Numbered from the stretch's first letter, positions 9,237 to 18,471 are shown. The stretch is DNA of 64,000 nucleotides from Dyella acidiphila (GCF_014863405.1 NZ_JACZZA010000002.1:62001-126000), one strand, 5' to 3'. A program made the numbers and translations. Notes: generated by a model from the letters alone, not told the origin.

Positions 9237-9789
9237 GGCGGTGCCGCGCATCGGCGTAGTGCTGGCCGGTGGCCGCTCTTCGCGCATGGGGCGCGACAAG
9301 GCGTTGCTGTCATGGCAGGGACGTCCGCTGCTTGAGCACCAGCTCGATACGCTGCACGCCACCGGCGTGGATACGGTGCGGGTCAGCGGCGACCGTCCCG
9401 CTTACGGCGGCATTGCCGATCCGGTCGCCGGTGTCGGTCCGCTCGGCGGCCTCGCCGGCATTGCCGCCGCCTGCGGCGACGCGGAACTGCTGATCGTACC
9501 GGTAGACATGCCGCGCCTGCAGCCGGCCTTGCTGCAGCGTTTGCTGCACGCCGCCACAGCGGCCGGCAGCACGCATTTCGAGGGACATGTGCTGCCGATG
9601 CGCTTGCGCCTGGACGAGCATTGCCGCAGCGCGCTCGCCGCACTGATGGACGGCAGCGACGAACGCGCACGCTCGCTGCGTGCGCTGCAGCAGCGCGTCG
9701 GCGCCAGCAGCCTGCCGCTGAACGCCGCAGAAGAAGCACAGCTGATCGACTGCAATACCGAACAAACCTGGCGCGAGGCCTGCCGATGA
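9214..9789 (+). CDS. mobA: Molybdenum cofactor guanylyltransferase MobA
   Basis: A 191-aa nucleotidyltransferase with the MobA signature LAGGRSSRMGRDKALLSW at its N-terminus and VPVDMPRL at the metal-binding aspartate. It attaches GMP to Moco, making the MGD form used by bis-MGD enzymes such as the formate dehydrogenase encoded next door. The start is uncertain: GTG 9211, ATG 9214 and ATG 9220 are all in frame. 9214 is preferred for a weak AGG at 9205-9207. Confidence 0.93.
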   Translation: MRMGTSTEAVPRIGVVLAGGRSSRMGRDKALLSWQGRPLLEHQLDTLHATGVDTVRVSGDRPAYGGIADPVAGVGPLGGLAGIAAACGDAELLIVPVDMPRLQPALLQRLLHAATAAGSTHFEGHVLPMRLRLDEHCRSALAALMDGSDERARSLRALQQRVGASSLPLNAAEEAQLIDCNTEQTWREACR

Positions 9790-10142
9790 GAGTGCAACTG
9801 GAAGCACAGACGCTGCGCCTGCGCATCGACGAAGCCGAACTAGCGCAACTGCTGGCCGGCGGCCACGCCGAAAACCGCACGGTGCTGCCGGATGGCCGCG
9901 TCGAGATCCAGCAGGTGCGGCTTGCTGCCGAGCTTGGCTGGCAGCGCGACGATGCGCATTGGCGCATCGACCTGCCCGACGCCGAAGTGCGCGCACTCAG
10001 CGCCCGCCTGCCCTCACGCGAAGGCCTGCAATTTGCGCTCGCCACCGCCGCCGGCGGCACGCTGCAACTGCTGTTCGATGTGGATGTGCGCGACAGCGCA
10101 CGCAAACGGCTGCACCAATCTTCCAAAGGAGACGCGGCATGA
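9786..10142 (+). CDS. Unknown protein in the molybdenum operon, 118 aa
   Basis: A short protein without signal peptide or membrane segment, predicted to be rich in beta strands. Its opening (RVQLEAQTLRLRIDEAELAQL) resembles, from memory, small proteins catalogued as DUF7009, but I cannot confirm this. It overlaps the mobA stop (ATGA) and the stop overlaps the start of the binding protein gene, so it is locked into the molybdenum operon. Position between nucleotide attachment and metal uptake suggests a role in handling molybdate or Moco; this is inference from context only. Confidence 0.7.
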   Translation: MRVQLEAQTLRLRIDEAELAQLLAGGHAENRTVLPDGRVEIQQVRLAAELGWQRDDAHWRIDLPDAEVRALSARLPSREGLQFALATAAGGTLQLLFDVDVRDSARKRLHQSSKGDAA

Positions 10143-11050
10143 CGCTTATGCAACGCTGGCAGACCTGGTTGTTCCTGACGCTCACACTGCTTTGCACGCT
10201 GGCAACCGCTGCCGACACCCCGATGCTGCGCGTGGCTTACGCTGGCTCGATGGGGGTGGTGATGGACGGCGCCGCCGGCCCCGCGTTCGCACATGCGCAC
10301 AACGCCACCTACCAGGGCACCGGCCAGGGTTCCTATGCGCTGGCGCATCTGCTGGCGGCGCACCAGCTGCAGGCCGATGTGTTCGTCACCATCACCCCGG
10401 GGCCGATGCAGGTGCTCAAGCAGGCCGGCCTGGTGACGCAGGCAGTGCCGGTAGCCAGCACGCAGATGGTGGTGAGCTACAGCCCGCACAGTCGTTTCGC
10501 CGCCGATTTCGCCGCAGCGGCGCAAGGCAGGAAAAACTGGTACGAAGTGCTGAGCGAACCGGGCCTGCGCCTGGGGCGCACCGATCCATCGATCGATCCG
10601 CAAGGCGCCAACGTGCTGCTGACCCTGCAGCTGGCCGGCGACTATTACCACCATCCCGATCTGCTGCAGAAAATTGCCGGCATGCCGCAGAACACCGCGC
10701 AGATCTTTACCGAGCCTTCGCTGATGTCGCGGCTGGAAGCCGGGCAGATCGATGCCGCCATCAGCTACCTCAGCGCGGCGCAGTCGCATCATCTGCCGAC
10801 TGTGGCGTTGCCGGATGAAATCAATCTCGGCAATCCGGCCATGCAGGCCCAGTGGTATGACCGTGCCTCGCTGTCGCTGCCCAACGGCAAGACGCTGAAG
10901 GTGCAGCCACTGGTGTTTTATGCCGCGGTGCTGGGCAATGCGCAGCAGGCACAGCTGGGGCGGGATTTTGTGGCGTTCTTGCAGAGTGCGGAAGGACAGG
11001 CATTGTTCCGGCAGCACGGTTATAGCGAGCCGCGCGGACCTGCGCTGTAG
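10139..11050 (+). CDS. Molybdate/tungstate-binding protein, WtpA-like
   Basis: A 303-aa exported binding protein. A signal peptide (about residues 1-24, ending TLATAA) precedes RVAYAGSMGVVMDGAAGP. The middle carries the run KNWYEVLSEPGLRLGRTDPS, followed by D-P-Q-G, which is typical of the WtpA/ModA type-II binding proteins. It collects molybdate or tungstate in the periplasm for the permease and ATPase encoded downstream. The ATG at 10139 has AAAGGAG at 10124-10130. Molybdate is the likelier substrate because every neighbour serves molybdenum; the choice of metal is inferred. Confidence 0.86.
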   Translation: MTLMQRWQTWLFLTLTLLCTLATAADTPMLRVAYAGSMGVVMDGAAGPAFAHAHNATYQGTGQGSYALAHLLAAHQLQADVFVTITPGPMQVLKQAGLVTQAVPVASTQMVVSYSPHSRFAADFAAAAQGRKNWYEVLSEPGLRLGRTDPSIDPQGANVLLTLQLAGDYYHHPDLLQKIAGMPQNTAQIFTEPSLMSRLEAGQIDAAISYLSAAQSHHLPTVALPDEINLGNPAMQAQWYDRASLSLPNGKTLKVQPLVFYAAVLGNAQQAQLGRDFVAFLQSAEGQALFRQHGYSEPRGPAL

Positions 11051-11052
11051 CC

Positions 11053-11829
11053 ATGCAGCCACTTGAGCGGCGACTACCGCGCATGCCCGCCATCGTCAGT
11101 GTCATCACACTGCTGCTGGTGGCTGCCCCGTTTGTCGGCCTCGCCCTGGCCACCCATTGGCGCCATTTCGGCTTCGCCGACGGCGACGGCAACGCCGTCA
11201 TCGTGTCACTGCTCTACAGCCTGCTCGCGCTGATCCTGATCATCGCCCTCGGCACACCGCTGGCCTGGTGGCTGGCGCGCCACCGCATCCGCGGCCTGTG
11301 GCTGATCGATGCCTTGCTGCTGCTGGCGCTGCTTACCCCGCCGCTGGCGCTGGGCCTGCTGCTGGCCTCCATGTATGGCCCCTACGGCCCCGCCGGCAGC
11401 GTGCTCGAACGCGCCGGCCTGGTGCTGACCAATTCCGCAGCTGCCTTTGTGATGGCGCAGTTCTATAGCGCACTGCCCTATTACGTGATTGCCGCACGCG
11501 CCGCCTTCGAAAGCGTGCCGCGCGAACTGGAACAGATCGCGCTTACGCTGGGTCATTCGCCCTGGCGCAGTTTTCTGCATGTCAGCCTGCCACTGGCACG
11601 CCTGGGCCTGGCCGCCGCCGTTGCCCTCGCCTGGGTGCGCGCGCTGGGCGAATTCGGCGCAGTGCTGATCGTGGCCTATTACCCGCAAGGCATTCCGGTA
11701 AAGCTGTGGGTGAACCTGCAGGATGTCGGGCTTGCCGCGGTGTATCCGCTGCTATGGGTGTTCTTCCTGGTGGCCATGCCGCTGCCCTTGATCCTCGGCC
11801 TGGCCGCGCGCCGCAGGCGCCTGATCTAA
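11053..11829 (+). CDS. Molybdate/tungstate ABC transporter permease
   Basis: A 258-aa inner-membrane permease of the CysT/ModB/WtpB family with six or so hydrophobic segments. The EAA-type loop that contacts the ATPase reads ELEQIALTLGHSPWRSFLHV at about residues 158-177. The start lies 2 bp after the stop of the binding protein gene, and the stop TAA shares a base with the ATG of the ATPase gene (TAATG at 11827-11831). Confidence 0.9.
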   Translation: MQPLERRLPRMPAIVSVITLLLVAAPFVGLALATHWRHFGFADGDGNAVIVSLLYSLLALILIIALGTPLAWWLARHRIRGLWLIDALLLLALLTPPLALGLLLASMYGPYGPAGSVLERAGLVLTNSAAAFVMAQFYSALPYYVIAARAAFESVPRELEQIALTLGHSPWRSFLHVSLPLARLGLAAAVALAWVRALGEFGAVLIVAYYPQGIPVKLWVNLQDVGLAAVYPLLWVFFLVAMPLPLILGLAARRRRLI

Positions 11830-12806
11830 TGCGCATCGACTACACGCTGCAACAGCCGATCGCCTTGCATGCCGCCTTCGACGTGGCAGGGTTTACCGTG
11901 CTGCTGGGCGCCAGCGGCGAAGGCAAATCGCTGCTGCTGCGCGCGATTGCCGGCCTGGTTCCGGCGCAGGGCGAACCGTTCGGTGGGCTGGCCGCGCAAC
12001 ACCGCGCCGTGGGTTATTTGCCGCAAGGTTATGCCTTGTTTCCGCATTTGAATGCATGGCAGAACGTGGCCTTCGCACTGCATGGCGCGCAGCGCAGGCA
12101 GCAGGCGATGCAACTGCTGGAGCGGGTGCAAATGGCCGCCTTCGCCGACTGCTATCCGGCCACGCTATCGGGCGGACAGCAGCAGCGTGTGGCGCTGGCG
12201 CGTGCGATGGCGCGGCGGCCGCAATTGCTGCTGCTGGACGAGCCTACCTCCGCACTCGATCCGGTTACGCGCGACGAAGTGATCGCCGAACTGATCGCCG
12301 AAGTGCACGCCTTCGGTATTCCCACGCTGGCGGTAAGCCACGATCCGCATCTGGCCGCCGTGGCCGACCAGCTGGTGCTGATGCATCAGCGCCAGATCGT
12401 GCAGATCGGCATGCCGCAGGATGTGTATGCGCAGCCGGCCAGCGGTGCCGCGGCGCGGTTGCTGGGTTATCGCAACGTGCATCGCGGGCATATCGACGAG
12501 GCGCGTCAATTGGTGTGGCCGGAAGGCGGCATCGTGCTTGCCGTCGAAAGCGATGTGAGGCCGGGCACGCAAGTGGAATGGATGATCGATCCGGCAGCGA
12601 TCCGCTTGGATGAGGGAACGGACGCGGTTCCGGTATCGGTCGAAGTGCGTCATGTCGACAGCCGCATCACCCAGCTTGGTTTGCGTTGCGGACAAGCGCG
12701 ACTGTGGGTGGCGATACCGCGCGATATGCCGATACCGCCGACGCCAGGCGTTTATTTGCCGCCCGCGGCCATCCGCTGCTGGCCAGCCGATAGTAGGTTG
12801 GGTTAG
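11829..12806 (+). CDS. Molybdate/tungstate ABC transporter ATP-binding protein
   Basis: A 325-aa ABC ATPase with Walker A (GASGEGKS, about residues 31-38), the signature LSGGQQQRVALARA and Walker B (LLLLDEPTSALD). The C-terminal third (from about residue 235) is a TOBE/MOP-like regulatory domain. The last four residues (SRLG) and the TAG stop are encoded by the left end of an 82-bp palindromic element. The native C-terminus was therefore probably replaced or extended when that element arrived. It is the last gene of the molybdenum operon. Confidence 0.92.
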   Translation: MRIDYTLQQPIALHAAFDVAGFTVLLGASGEGKSLLLRAIAGLVPAQGEPFGGLAAQHRAVGYLPQGYALFPHLNAWQNVAFALHGAQRRQQAMQLLERVQMAAFADCYPATLSGGQQQRVALARAMARRPQLLLLDEPTSALDPVTRDEVIAELIAEVHAFGIPTLAVSHDPHLAAVADQLVLMHQRQIVQIGMPQDVYAQPASGAAARLLGYRNVHRGHIDEARQLVWPEGGIVLAVESDVRPGTQVEWMIDPAAIRLDEGTDAVPVSVEVRHVDSRITQLGLRCGQARLWVAIPRDMPIPPTPGVYLPPAAIRCWPADSRLG

Positions 12807-12874
12807 CGCAGCGTAACCCAACGATGCCGCTACGAAGCGAATTCGTTGGGTTACGCTGCGCTAACCCAACCTAC
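12793..12874. repeat. 82-bp palindromic element, copy 1 (REP doublet type)
   Basis: Two inverted copies of a unit beginning GTAGGTTGGGTTAGCGCAGC flank a spacer of about 22 bp. Each unit is itself a hairpin: GTTGGGTTA and TAACCCAAC pair around GCGCAGCG. The element lies between convergent genes and provides the TAG stop of both: 12804-12806 for the ATPase on the plus strand and 12871-12873 for fdsD on the minus strand. Two more copies of the same 82-bp length occur at 16850 and 34522. It could also act as a two-way terminator. Confidence 0.9.
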
Positions 12875-13095
12875 TTTGTATCCAGCTCGGCCAGGCGTTG
12901 CACGCCCAACTTCGCCAGCGCATCGAGCCCCTCGCCGCCTTCCTGCAGATGCGCCACGATCTGTCGCCGCATGCCCGGCTCCCAGAAGCGCTTCAGATGA
13001 TCGGCAATTCCCGCCACACCTGTCGCGTGATCCGGCTCGGAGGCGAAGTAACGGGCAATGTCGTTAACCATCGCGACTAGCCGTTCGATATTCAT
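12871..13095 (-). CDS. fdsD: Formate dehydrogenase subunit delta FdsD
   Basis: A 74-aa protein of the FdsD family, which accompanies soluble NAD-dependent molybdenum formate dehydrogenases and is needed for assembly or stability rather than catalysis. Helix-rich, with DIARYFASEPDH and the run IADHLKRFWEPGMRRQI. Its start overlaps the fdhD stop (ATGA at 13092-13095). Its TAG stop is the outermost base triplet of the adjacent 82-bp palindromic element, so its true ancestral end is unknown. Confidence 0.9.
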   Translation of the reverse strand: MNIERLVAMVNDIARYFASEPDHATGVAGIADHLKRFWEPGMRRQIVAHLQEGGEGLDALAKLGVQRLAELDTK

Positions 13096-13940
13096 GCCTG
13101 CGCTCCGGCAACGTGCAGCAAGCGCTGCGGATGGGTGTAGACGACATGGCTGCCGGGCCGCGCAAAGCCGACCAGGGTGAGGCCGGTGGTCTGGGCCAGA
13201 TGGATCGCCAGCGCGGTGGGCGCGGAAATGGCCGCCATGATCGTGATGCCGGCGCTGGCAGCCTTGGTCACCATTTCATAGCTGGCGCGGCTGGTGACCA
13301 GCAGAAAACCTCGCTGAGGATCGACCGCGGCTTTCGCCATCGCGCCGATCAATTTATCCAGTGCGTTATGCCGGCCCACATCCTCGCGCACCATCGCGAT
13401 GCGGCCATCGGCATGGCACCACGCGGCGGCATGCACCGAGCCGGTCGCGGCGTTGACCGGTTGCGCGGCGCGCAGCGAATCCAGCGCGTGTTCCAATACT
13501 GCCGCATCGATGCGCGGCCCGTCGCCCACCGGCGCCGGATGGCGCACTGCATCCTCCAGCGTGCGCGCACCACACAAGCCGCAGCCGCTGCGCCCGGGCA
13601 GCAAACGTTCGCCGTAACTGCCGGCCCGCTGCTCCAGCGTGCCAGCGTCGACCTGCATGGCCAGTTCCACGCCTTCCAGGCGCGTGCGCACCTCGACGCC
13701 GGTGAGCTCCGCCGGCGCGGCGATCAGCCCTTCGCTGAGCGAAAAGCCCAATGCGAAATCCTCCAGGTCCAGCGGCGTCACCATCATCACCGCGAATGGC
13801 AGCTCGTTATAGAGCATTGCCACCGGCACCTCTTCGGTGACCGCGTCGTCAATCTGTGCATGGCCGTGCCGGTCGAAGCGGTCGACCCGGCGCACGGCAT
13901 AGCCACGGGCAGTATCGGCTTCAGGGTGTTTCGGCGGCAT
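13092..13940 (-). CDS. fdhD: Formate dehydrogenase accessory sulfurtransferase FdhD
   Basis: A 282-aa FdhD. These proteins pass sulfur from a cysteine desulfurase to the bis-MGD cofactor of formate dehydrogenase. The catalytic CGLCG pair is near residue 120. Later family blocks include VREDVGRHNALDKLIG and LLVTSRASYEMVTKA. It starts inside the last 20 bp of fdsA and overlaps fdsD at its end, placing it firmly in the fds operon in the order fdsA-fdhD-fdsD known from other proteobacteria. Confidence 0.96.
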   Translation of the reverse strand: MPPKHPEADTARGYAVRRVDRFDRHGHAQIDDAVTEEVPVAMLYNELPFAVMMVTPLDLEDFALGFSLSEGLIAAPAELTGVEVRTRLEGVELAMQVDAGTLEQRAGSYGERLLPGRSGCGLCGARTLEDAVRHPAPVGDGPRIDAAVLEHALDSLRAAQPVNAATGSVHAAAWCHADGRIAMVREDVGRHNALDKLIGAMAKAAVDPQRGFLLVTSRASYEMVTKAASAGITIMAAISAPTALAIHLAQTTGLTLVGFARPGSHVVYTHPQRLLHVAGAQA

Positions 13941-16800
13941 CCAGCAGGGCCTGTTGCTGGTGGGAAAAAACCTGGTAGCGCTTCTGCCACTCGGAGGGCT
14001 GGTCCACGCGCGTCACCTGCACGGCGGTGACTTTGTATTCGGGGCAGTTGGTAGCCCAGTCTGAATTTTCGGTAGTGATCACGTTGGCCCCGGAACCCGG
14101 AAAATGGAAGGTGGTGTAGACCACGCCCGGCTGCATGCGCTCGGAGATGCGCGCGCGCAGCACGGTCTGCCCTGCGCGGCTTTCGATGCCGACCCAGTCG
14201 TCCTCCTTGATGCCGCGTTCCTGCGCATCGTGCGGATGGATTTCCAGGCGATCCTCGTCATGCCACATCACATTGGCGGTGCGGCGCGTCTGCGCGCCCA
14301 CGTTGTACTGGCTGAGAATGCGCCCGGTAGTAAGGATCAGCGGATGCTCCGCATTCACCTTCTCGCTGGTGGGCACATATTCGGTAAGCATGAAACGGCC
14401 CTTGCCGCGCACGAATTCGCCCACGTGCATCACCGGCGTGCCCTGCGGGTGTTCGTCATTGCACGGCCACTGGATCGAGCCCAGTTGTTCGAGCTTGGCG
14501 AAACTCACGCTGTGGAAGGTGGGAGTAAGCCGGGCGATCTCGTCCATGATCTGCGACGGATGCGTGTAATGCATCGGATAGCCCATGGCATTGGCCAGCA
14601 GCTGGGTCACCTCCCAGTCCGCATAGCGCGCCTTTGGCTTCATTACTTCGCGTACGCGCGAAATGCGGCGTTCGGCATTGATGAAGGTGCCTTCCTTTTC
14701 CAGGAACGAGCTGCCGGGCAGGAAAACGTGCGCGAACTTGGCCGTCTCGTTGAGGAACAGGTCCTGTACCACCACACATTCCATCGCCTGCAGCGCGGCC
14801 GTCACATGCTGCGTATTCGGATCGGACTGGGCGATATCTTCGCCCTCGATATACAAGCCCTTGAAACTGCCATCCAGCGCGGCTTCGAACATATTGGGAA
14901 TGCGCAAGCCGGGTTCGTCGTGCAGCGTTACCCCCCAGTCCGCCTCGAACGAGCCGCGCACCTTCGCATCGCCCACATGGCGGTAGCCGGGAAACTCATG
15001 CGGGAACGAGCCCATGTCGCAGGAGCCCTGCACATTGTTCTGCCCGCGCAGCGGATTCACGCCCACGCCCTCGCGCCCGATATTGCCGGTGGCCATCGCC
15101 AGATTGGCAATACCCATCACCGCGGTGGAGCCCTGCGCATGCTCGGTCACACCCAGTCCGTAATAGATCGCCGCATTGCCGCCGGTGGCGTACAACCGCG
15201 CCGCACCGCGCACCCATGCCGCAGGCACGCCGGTCTCCGCTTCCATCGCCTCGGGGCTGTATTTGTCCTGTGCCACGAAATCGCGCCATTTGGCGAAGGC
15301 TTCCGGCTCGCAGCGTGCGGTGACGAAGGCCTCGTCCACCAGCCCTTCGGTAACGATCACATGCGCCAGCGTGTCGAGCATGGCGACGTTGGTGCCGGGC
15401 CGCAGCTTGAGATGGTAATCGGCCTGGATATGCGGCGTGCGCACCAGGTCGATCCGGCGCGGATCGATCACGATCAGCTTGGCGCCCGCGCGCAGGCGCT
15501 GCTTCATCTGCGAGCCAAAGACCGGATGCGCATCGGTGGGATTGGCGCCGATCACCAGCACTACGTCGGTGTGGCGAATGGAATCGAAATCCTGCGTACC
15601 GGCCGACTCGCCCAGCGTCGACTTCAGGCCGTAGCCGGTCGGCGAATGGCAGACGCGCGCGCAGGTGTCGACGTTGTTGTTGCCGAAGCCGGCACGCACC
15701 AGCTTCTGCACCAGATAGGTTTCCTCATTGGTACAGCGCGAGGAGGTAATGCCGCCGATGGAGAACTTGCCGTAGGTCGCCTGCAGCCGCTTGAACTCGC
15801 TGGCCACGTGCGCAATCGCTTCCTCCCAGCTGACGATGCGCCACGGATCGCTGATCTTGTTGCGGACCATCGGCGTGTGGATGCGGTCCGGATGGGTGGC
15901 GTAGCCGATCGCGAAGCGCCCCTTCACGCAGGAATGGCCGTGGTTCGCATGGCCATCCTTGTTCGGGACCATGCGTACGATCTCCTCGCCCTTCATTTCG
16001 GCGCGGAAGCTGCAGCCCACGCCGCAATAAGCGCAAGTGGTGACTACGCTGTGTTCGGCCTGCCCTTTGTCGATCAGCGATTTCTCCGACAGCGTCGCGG
16101 TGGGACAGGCCTGCACGCAGGCACCGCAGGAAACGCATTCGGAATCGAGGAAGCGGTTGGCCTGGCTCGGCGATACCTTGGATTCGAAGCCGCGGCCCTG
16201 GATGGTCAGGGCAAAGGTGCCCTGCACTTCATCGCAGGCGCGCACGCAGCGCGAGCAGACGATGCATTTGGACGGATCGAAGGTGAAATAGGGATTCGAT
16301 TCGTCCTTGGCTGCGAAATGCGGATTGGCCTCGCCCTGCTTGTCCTTGGCGAATACATGGTTGGCACCGTCGTAGCCGTAGCGCACTTCGCGCAGCCCCA
16401 CTACGCCGGCCATATCCTGCAATTCGCAGTGCCCGTTGGCCGGACAGGTAAGGCAATCCAGCGGATGGTCGGAGATATACAGCTCCATCACGCCACGGCG
16501 GATGTCGGCCAGCTTGGGCGTTTGCGTGCTCACCTGCATGCCTTCGGCGACCGGGGTGGTGCAGGAAGCCGGATAGCCCTTGCGTCCCTCGATCTCCACC
16601 AGGCACAGGCGGCAGGAGCCGAACGCTTCCAGCATGTCGGTGGCGCACAGCTTGGGGATGCTGATGCCGGCCTGTGCGGCGGCGCGCATTACCGACGTAC
16701 CTTCCGGCACCTGGATGCGGCGCCCGTCGATCTCCAGTGTCACCTGCTTGTCGGAGGCCACCGCGGGGGTGCCGCGATCGATGTCGACGATGGATAGCAT
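13921..16800 (-). CDS. fdsA: NAD-dependent formate dehydrogenase catalytic subunit FdsA
   Basis: A 959-aa molybdenum catalytic subunit that oxidises formate to CO2 in the cytoplasm. From the N-terminus: a [2Fe-2S] ferredoxin domain (FGSCRLCLVEIEGRKG), a His/Cys cluster (HPLDCLTCPANGHCEL), a two-cluster ferredoxin domain (CIVCSRCVRACDE, CVSCGACVQACP), then the bis-MGD domain with its own cluster (CAYCGVGC). The metal ligand region CARVCHSPTGYGLKSTLG gives a cysteine, not selenocysteine. AGGAGGT lies 8 nt before the ATG. Electrons leave through FdsB to NAD. Confidence 0.96.
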   Translation of the reverse strand: MLSIVDIDRGTPAVASDKQVTLEIDGRRIQVPEGTSVMRAAAQAGISIPKLCATDMLEAFGSCRLCLVEIEGRKGYPASCTTPVAEGMQVSTQTPKLADIRRGVMELYISDHPLDCLTCPANGHCELQDMAGVVGLREVRYGYDGANHVFAKDKQGEANPHFAAKDESNPYFTFDPSKCIVCSRCVRACDEVQGTFALTIQGRGFESKVSPSQANRFLDSECVSCGACVQACPTATLSEKSLIDKGQAEHSVVTTCAYCGVGCSFRAEMKGEEIVRMVPNKDGHANHGHSCVKGRFAIGYATHPDRIHTPMVRNKISDPWRIVSWEEAIAHVASEFKRLQATYGKFSIGGITSSRCTNEETYLVQKLVRAGFGNNNVDTCARVCHSPTGYGLKSTLGESAGTQDFDSIRHTDVVLVIGANPTDAHPVFGSQMKQRLRAGAKLIVIDPRRIDLVRTPHIQADYHLKLRPGTNVAMLDTLAHVIVTEGLVDEAFVTARCEPEAFAKWRDFVAQDKYSPEAMEAETGVPAAWVRGAARLYATGGNAAIYYGLGVTEHAQGSTAVMGIANLAMATGNIGREGVGVNPLRGQNNVQGSCDMGSFPHEFPGYRHVGDAKVRGSFEADWGVTLHDEPGLRIPNMFEAALDGSFKGLYIEGEDIAQSDPNTQHVTAALQAMECVVVQDLFLNETAKFAHVFLPGSSFLEKEGTFINAERRISRVREVMKPKARYADWEVTQLLANAMGYPMHYTHPSQIMDEIARLTPTFHSVSFAKLEQLGSIQWPCNDEHPQGTPVMHVGEFVRGKGRFMLTEYVPTSEKVNAEHPLILTTGRILSQYNVGAQTRRTANVMWHDEDRLEIHPHDAQERGIKEDDWVGIESRAGQTVLRARISERMQPGVVYTTFHFPGSGANVITTENSDWATNCPEYKVTAVQVTRVDQPSEWQKRYQVFSHQQQALLDAAETP

Positions 16801-16849
16801 GGTGGCTTACCTCCTGATGCATCTGACCGGCGCATGGCAGCTGAGCGGC

Positions 16850-16931
16850 GTAGGCTGGGTTAGCGCAGCGTAACCCAACGATGTCGCTACGCAGGCGAAT
16901 TGTCGGGTTACGCTGCGCTAACCCAACCTAC
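16850..16931. repeat. 82-bp palindromic element, copy 2
   Basis: Same architecture and length as the copy at 12793. The left unit differs slightly (GTAGGCTGGGTTAG) and the spacer differs by a few bases. It sits inside the formate operon between fdsB and fdsA. The last residues of FdsB (RLG) and its TAG stop (16918-16920) are read from within the right-hand unit. Confidence 0.9.
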
Positions 16932-18471
16932 GCTGCTCGCGAAAGTCTTCGTGGAAATGATCCAGGGCGCTGAGCACCGGAAACGGCGCCATGCCGCCCA
17001 GCGCGCACAGCGATCCCGCAAGCATGGTCTGGCACAGATCGCGCAGCAGCACTTCATTGCGCTCGCGCTCGGCCGCGTCGCCGGCCACCATGCGGTCGAT
17101 CACTTCCACGCCGCGGGTGGATCCGATCCGGCACGGCGTGCACTTGCCGCAGGATTCGATCGCGCAGAACTCCATTGCGAAACGCGCCTGCGCGGCCATG
17201 TCCACCGTATCGTCGAACACCACCACGCCGCCGTGGCCGACCATGCCGCCGATGGCGGCAAACGCTTCGTAGTCGATCGGCGTATCCAACCGCGATACCG
17301 GAATGTACGCGCCCAGCGGACCGCCTACCTGCACGGCGCGCAGTGGCCGCCCGCTGGCGGTACCGCCACCGTAGTCTTCGATCAACTCGCGCAGGCTCAT
17401 GCCGAAAGCGCGTTCCACCAGACCCGGACGCTTTACATTGCCGGCCAGCTGCAAAGGGAGACTGCCGCGCGAACGTCCGCTGCCGTAGTCGCGATAGAAC
17501 GCGGCACCGCGGTCAAGAATCAGCGGCACCGTCGCCAGCGTGATCACGTTGTTGATCACCGTAGGCTTGCCGAACAGCCCCTGGATCGCCGGCAGCGGCG
17601 GCTTGAACCGCACCTGCCCGCGCTTGCCTTCCAGGCTTTCCAGCAAGGACGTTTCTTCGCCGCAGATATAAGCACCGGCAGCCATGCGTAGCTGCAGATG
17701 AAAGGCCCTGCCGCTGCCTCCAATATCGTCGCCCAGATAACCCTTCGCACGAGCCGTCTCGATCGCCGCTTCGAGTGCCCGCTGCGCATGCGGGTATTCG
17801 ATGCGCAGGTAGATATAGCCCTGAGTGGCGCCCACCGCGAGGGCAGCGATGGTCATGCCTTCGATCAGGGCGAACGGATCGCCCTCCATCAGCATGCGGT
17901 CGGCGAAGGTACCCGAATCACCTTCGTCGGCGTTGCATACGATGTATTTCTGGTCTGCCGCGGCATCGAGGCAGGTTTTCCATTTGATGCCCGCAGGAAA
18001 CGCTGCGCCGCCGCGACCGCGCAAACCGGCATCGGTTACTGCCTGCACGATTGCGGCGGGTTCCAGTTGCAGCGCTGCGGCCAATCCACGATAGCCGCCA
18101 TGCGCGCGGTACTCATCCAGGCTGCGGGGATCGACGACGCCCACGCGCGCGAAGGTGAGGCGCTGCTGGCTTTTCAGCCAGGGGATTTCATCGGTCAGAC
18201 CCAAGGCCAGCGCATGTGCGCCACCGTGCAGAAAATCGGCATCGAACAGCCCCGCGACATCGCTGGCCTCAACCGGGCCATAGGCAACGCGTCCGGCCGG
18301 GGTCTGCACTTCCACCATCGGTTCCAGCCAATACGCGCCGCGCGAACCGTTACGCACCAGCCGCAGTTCAATGCCGCGCTGCCGTGCCTGCGCCTCGATC
18401 GCCTTGGCGACTGCTTCGGCGCCCAGCGATAACGCGCTGGCATCGCGCGGCACATATAGCGTGACGCTCAT
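16918..18471 (-). CDS. fdsB: NAD-dependent formate dehydrogenase subunit beta FdsB
   Basis: A 517-aa diaphorase subunit related to NuoF. An N-terminal thioredoxin-like region (about 1-100) is followed by the NADH/FMN region (GLRGRGGAAFPAGIKWKTC and CNADEGDSGTFADRMLMEGD) and a [4Fe-4S] motif ESCGKCTPCRIGSTRG near the C-terminus. It passes electrons from FdsA to NAD. The start overlaps the fdsG stop (ATGA at 18468-18471). The last residues come from an 82-bp palindromic element, as in two neighbouring genes. Confidence 0.95.
   Translation of the reverse strand: MSVTLYVPRDASALSLGAEAVAKAIEAQARQRGIELRLVRNGSRGAYWLEPMVEVQTPAGRVAYGPVEASDVAGLFDADFLHGGAHALALGLTDEIPWLKSQQRLTFARVGVVDPRSLDEYRAHGGYRGLAAALQLEPAAIVQAVTDAGLRGRGGAAFPAGIKWKTCLDAAADQKYIVCNADEGDSGTFADRMLMEGDPFALIEGMTIAALAVGATQGYIYLRIEYPHAQRALEAAIETARAKGYLGDDIGGSGRAFHLQLRMAAGAYICGEETSLLESLEGKRGQVRFKPPLPAIQGLFGKPTVINNVITLATVPLILDRGAAFYRDYGSGRSRGSLPLQLAGNVKRPGLVERAFGMSLRELIEDYGGGTASGRPLRAVQVGGPLGAYIPVSRLDTPIDYEAFAAIGGMVGHGGVVVFDDTVDMAAQARFAMEFCAIESCGKCTPCRIGSTRGVEVIDRMVAGDAAERERNEVLLRDLCQTMLAGSLCALGGMAPFPVLSALDHFHEDFREQRRLG

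Noticed and set aside
14104-16797. An 897-aa open frame antisense to fdsA
   Set aside because: It is a shadow of a GC-rich gene: composition is Arg/His/Ala-rich, no family is recognisable, and the opposite strand encodes a textbook protein.
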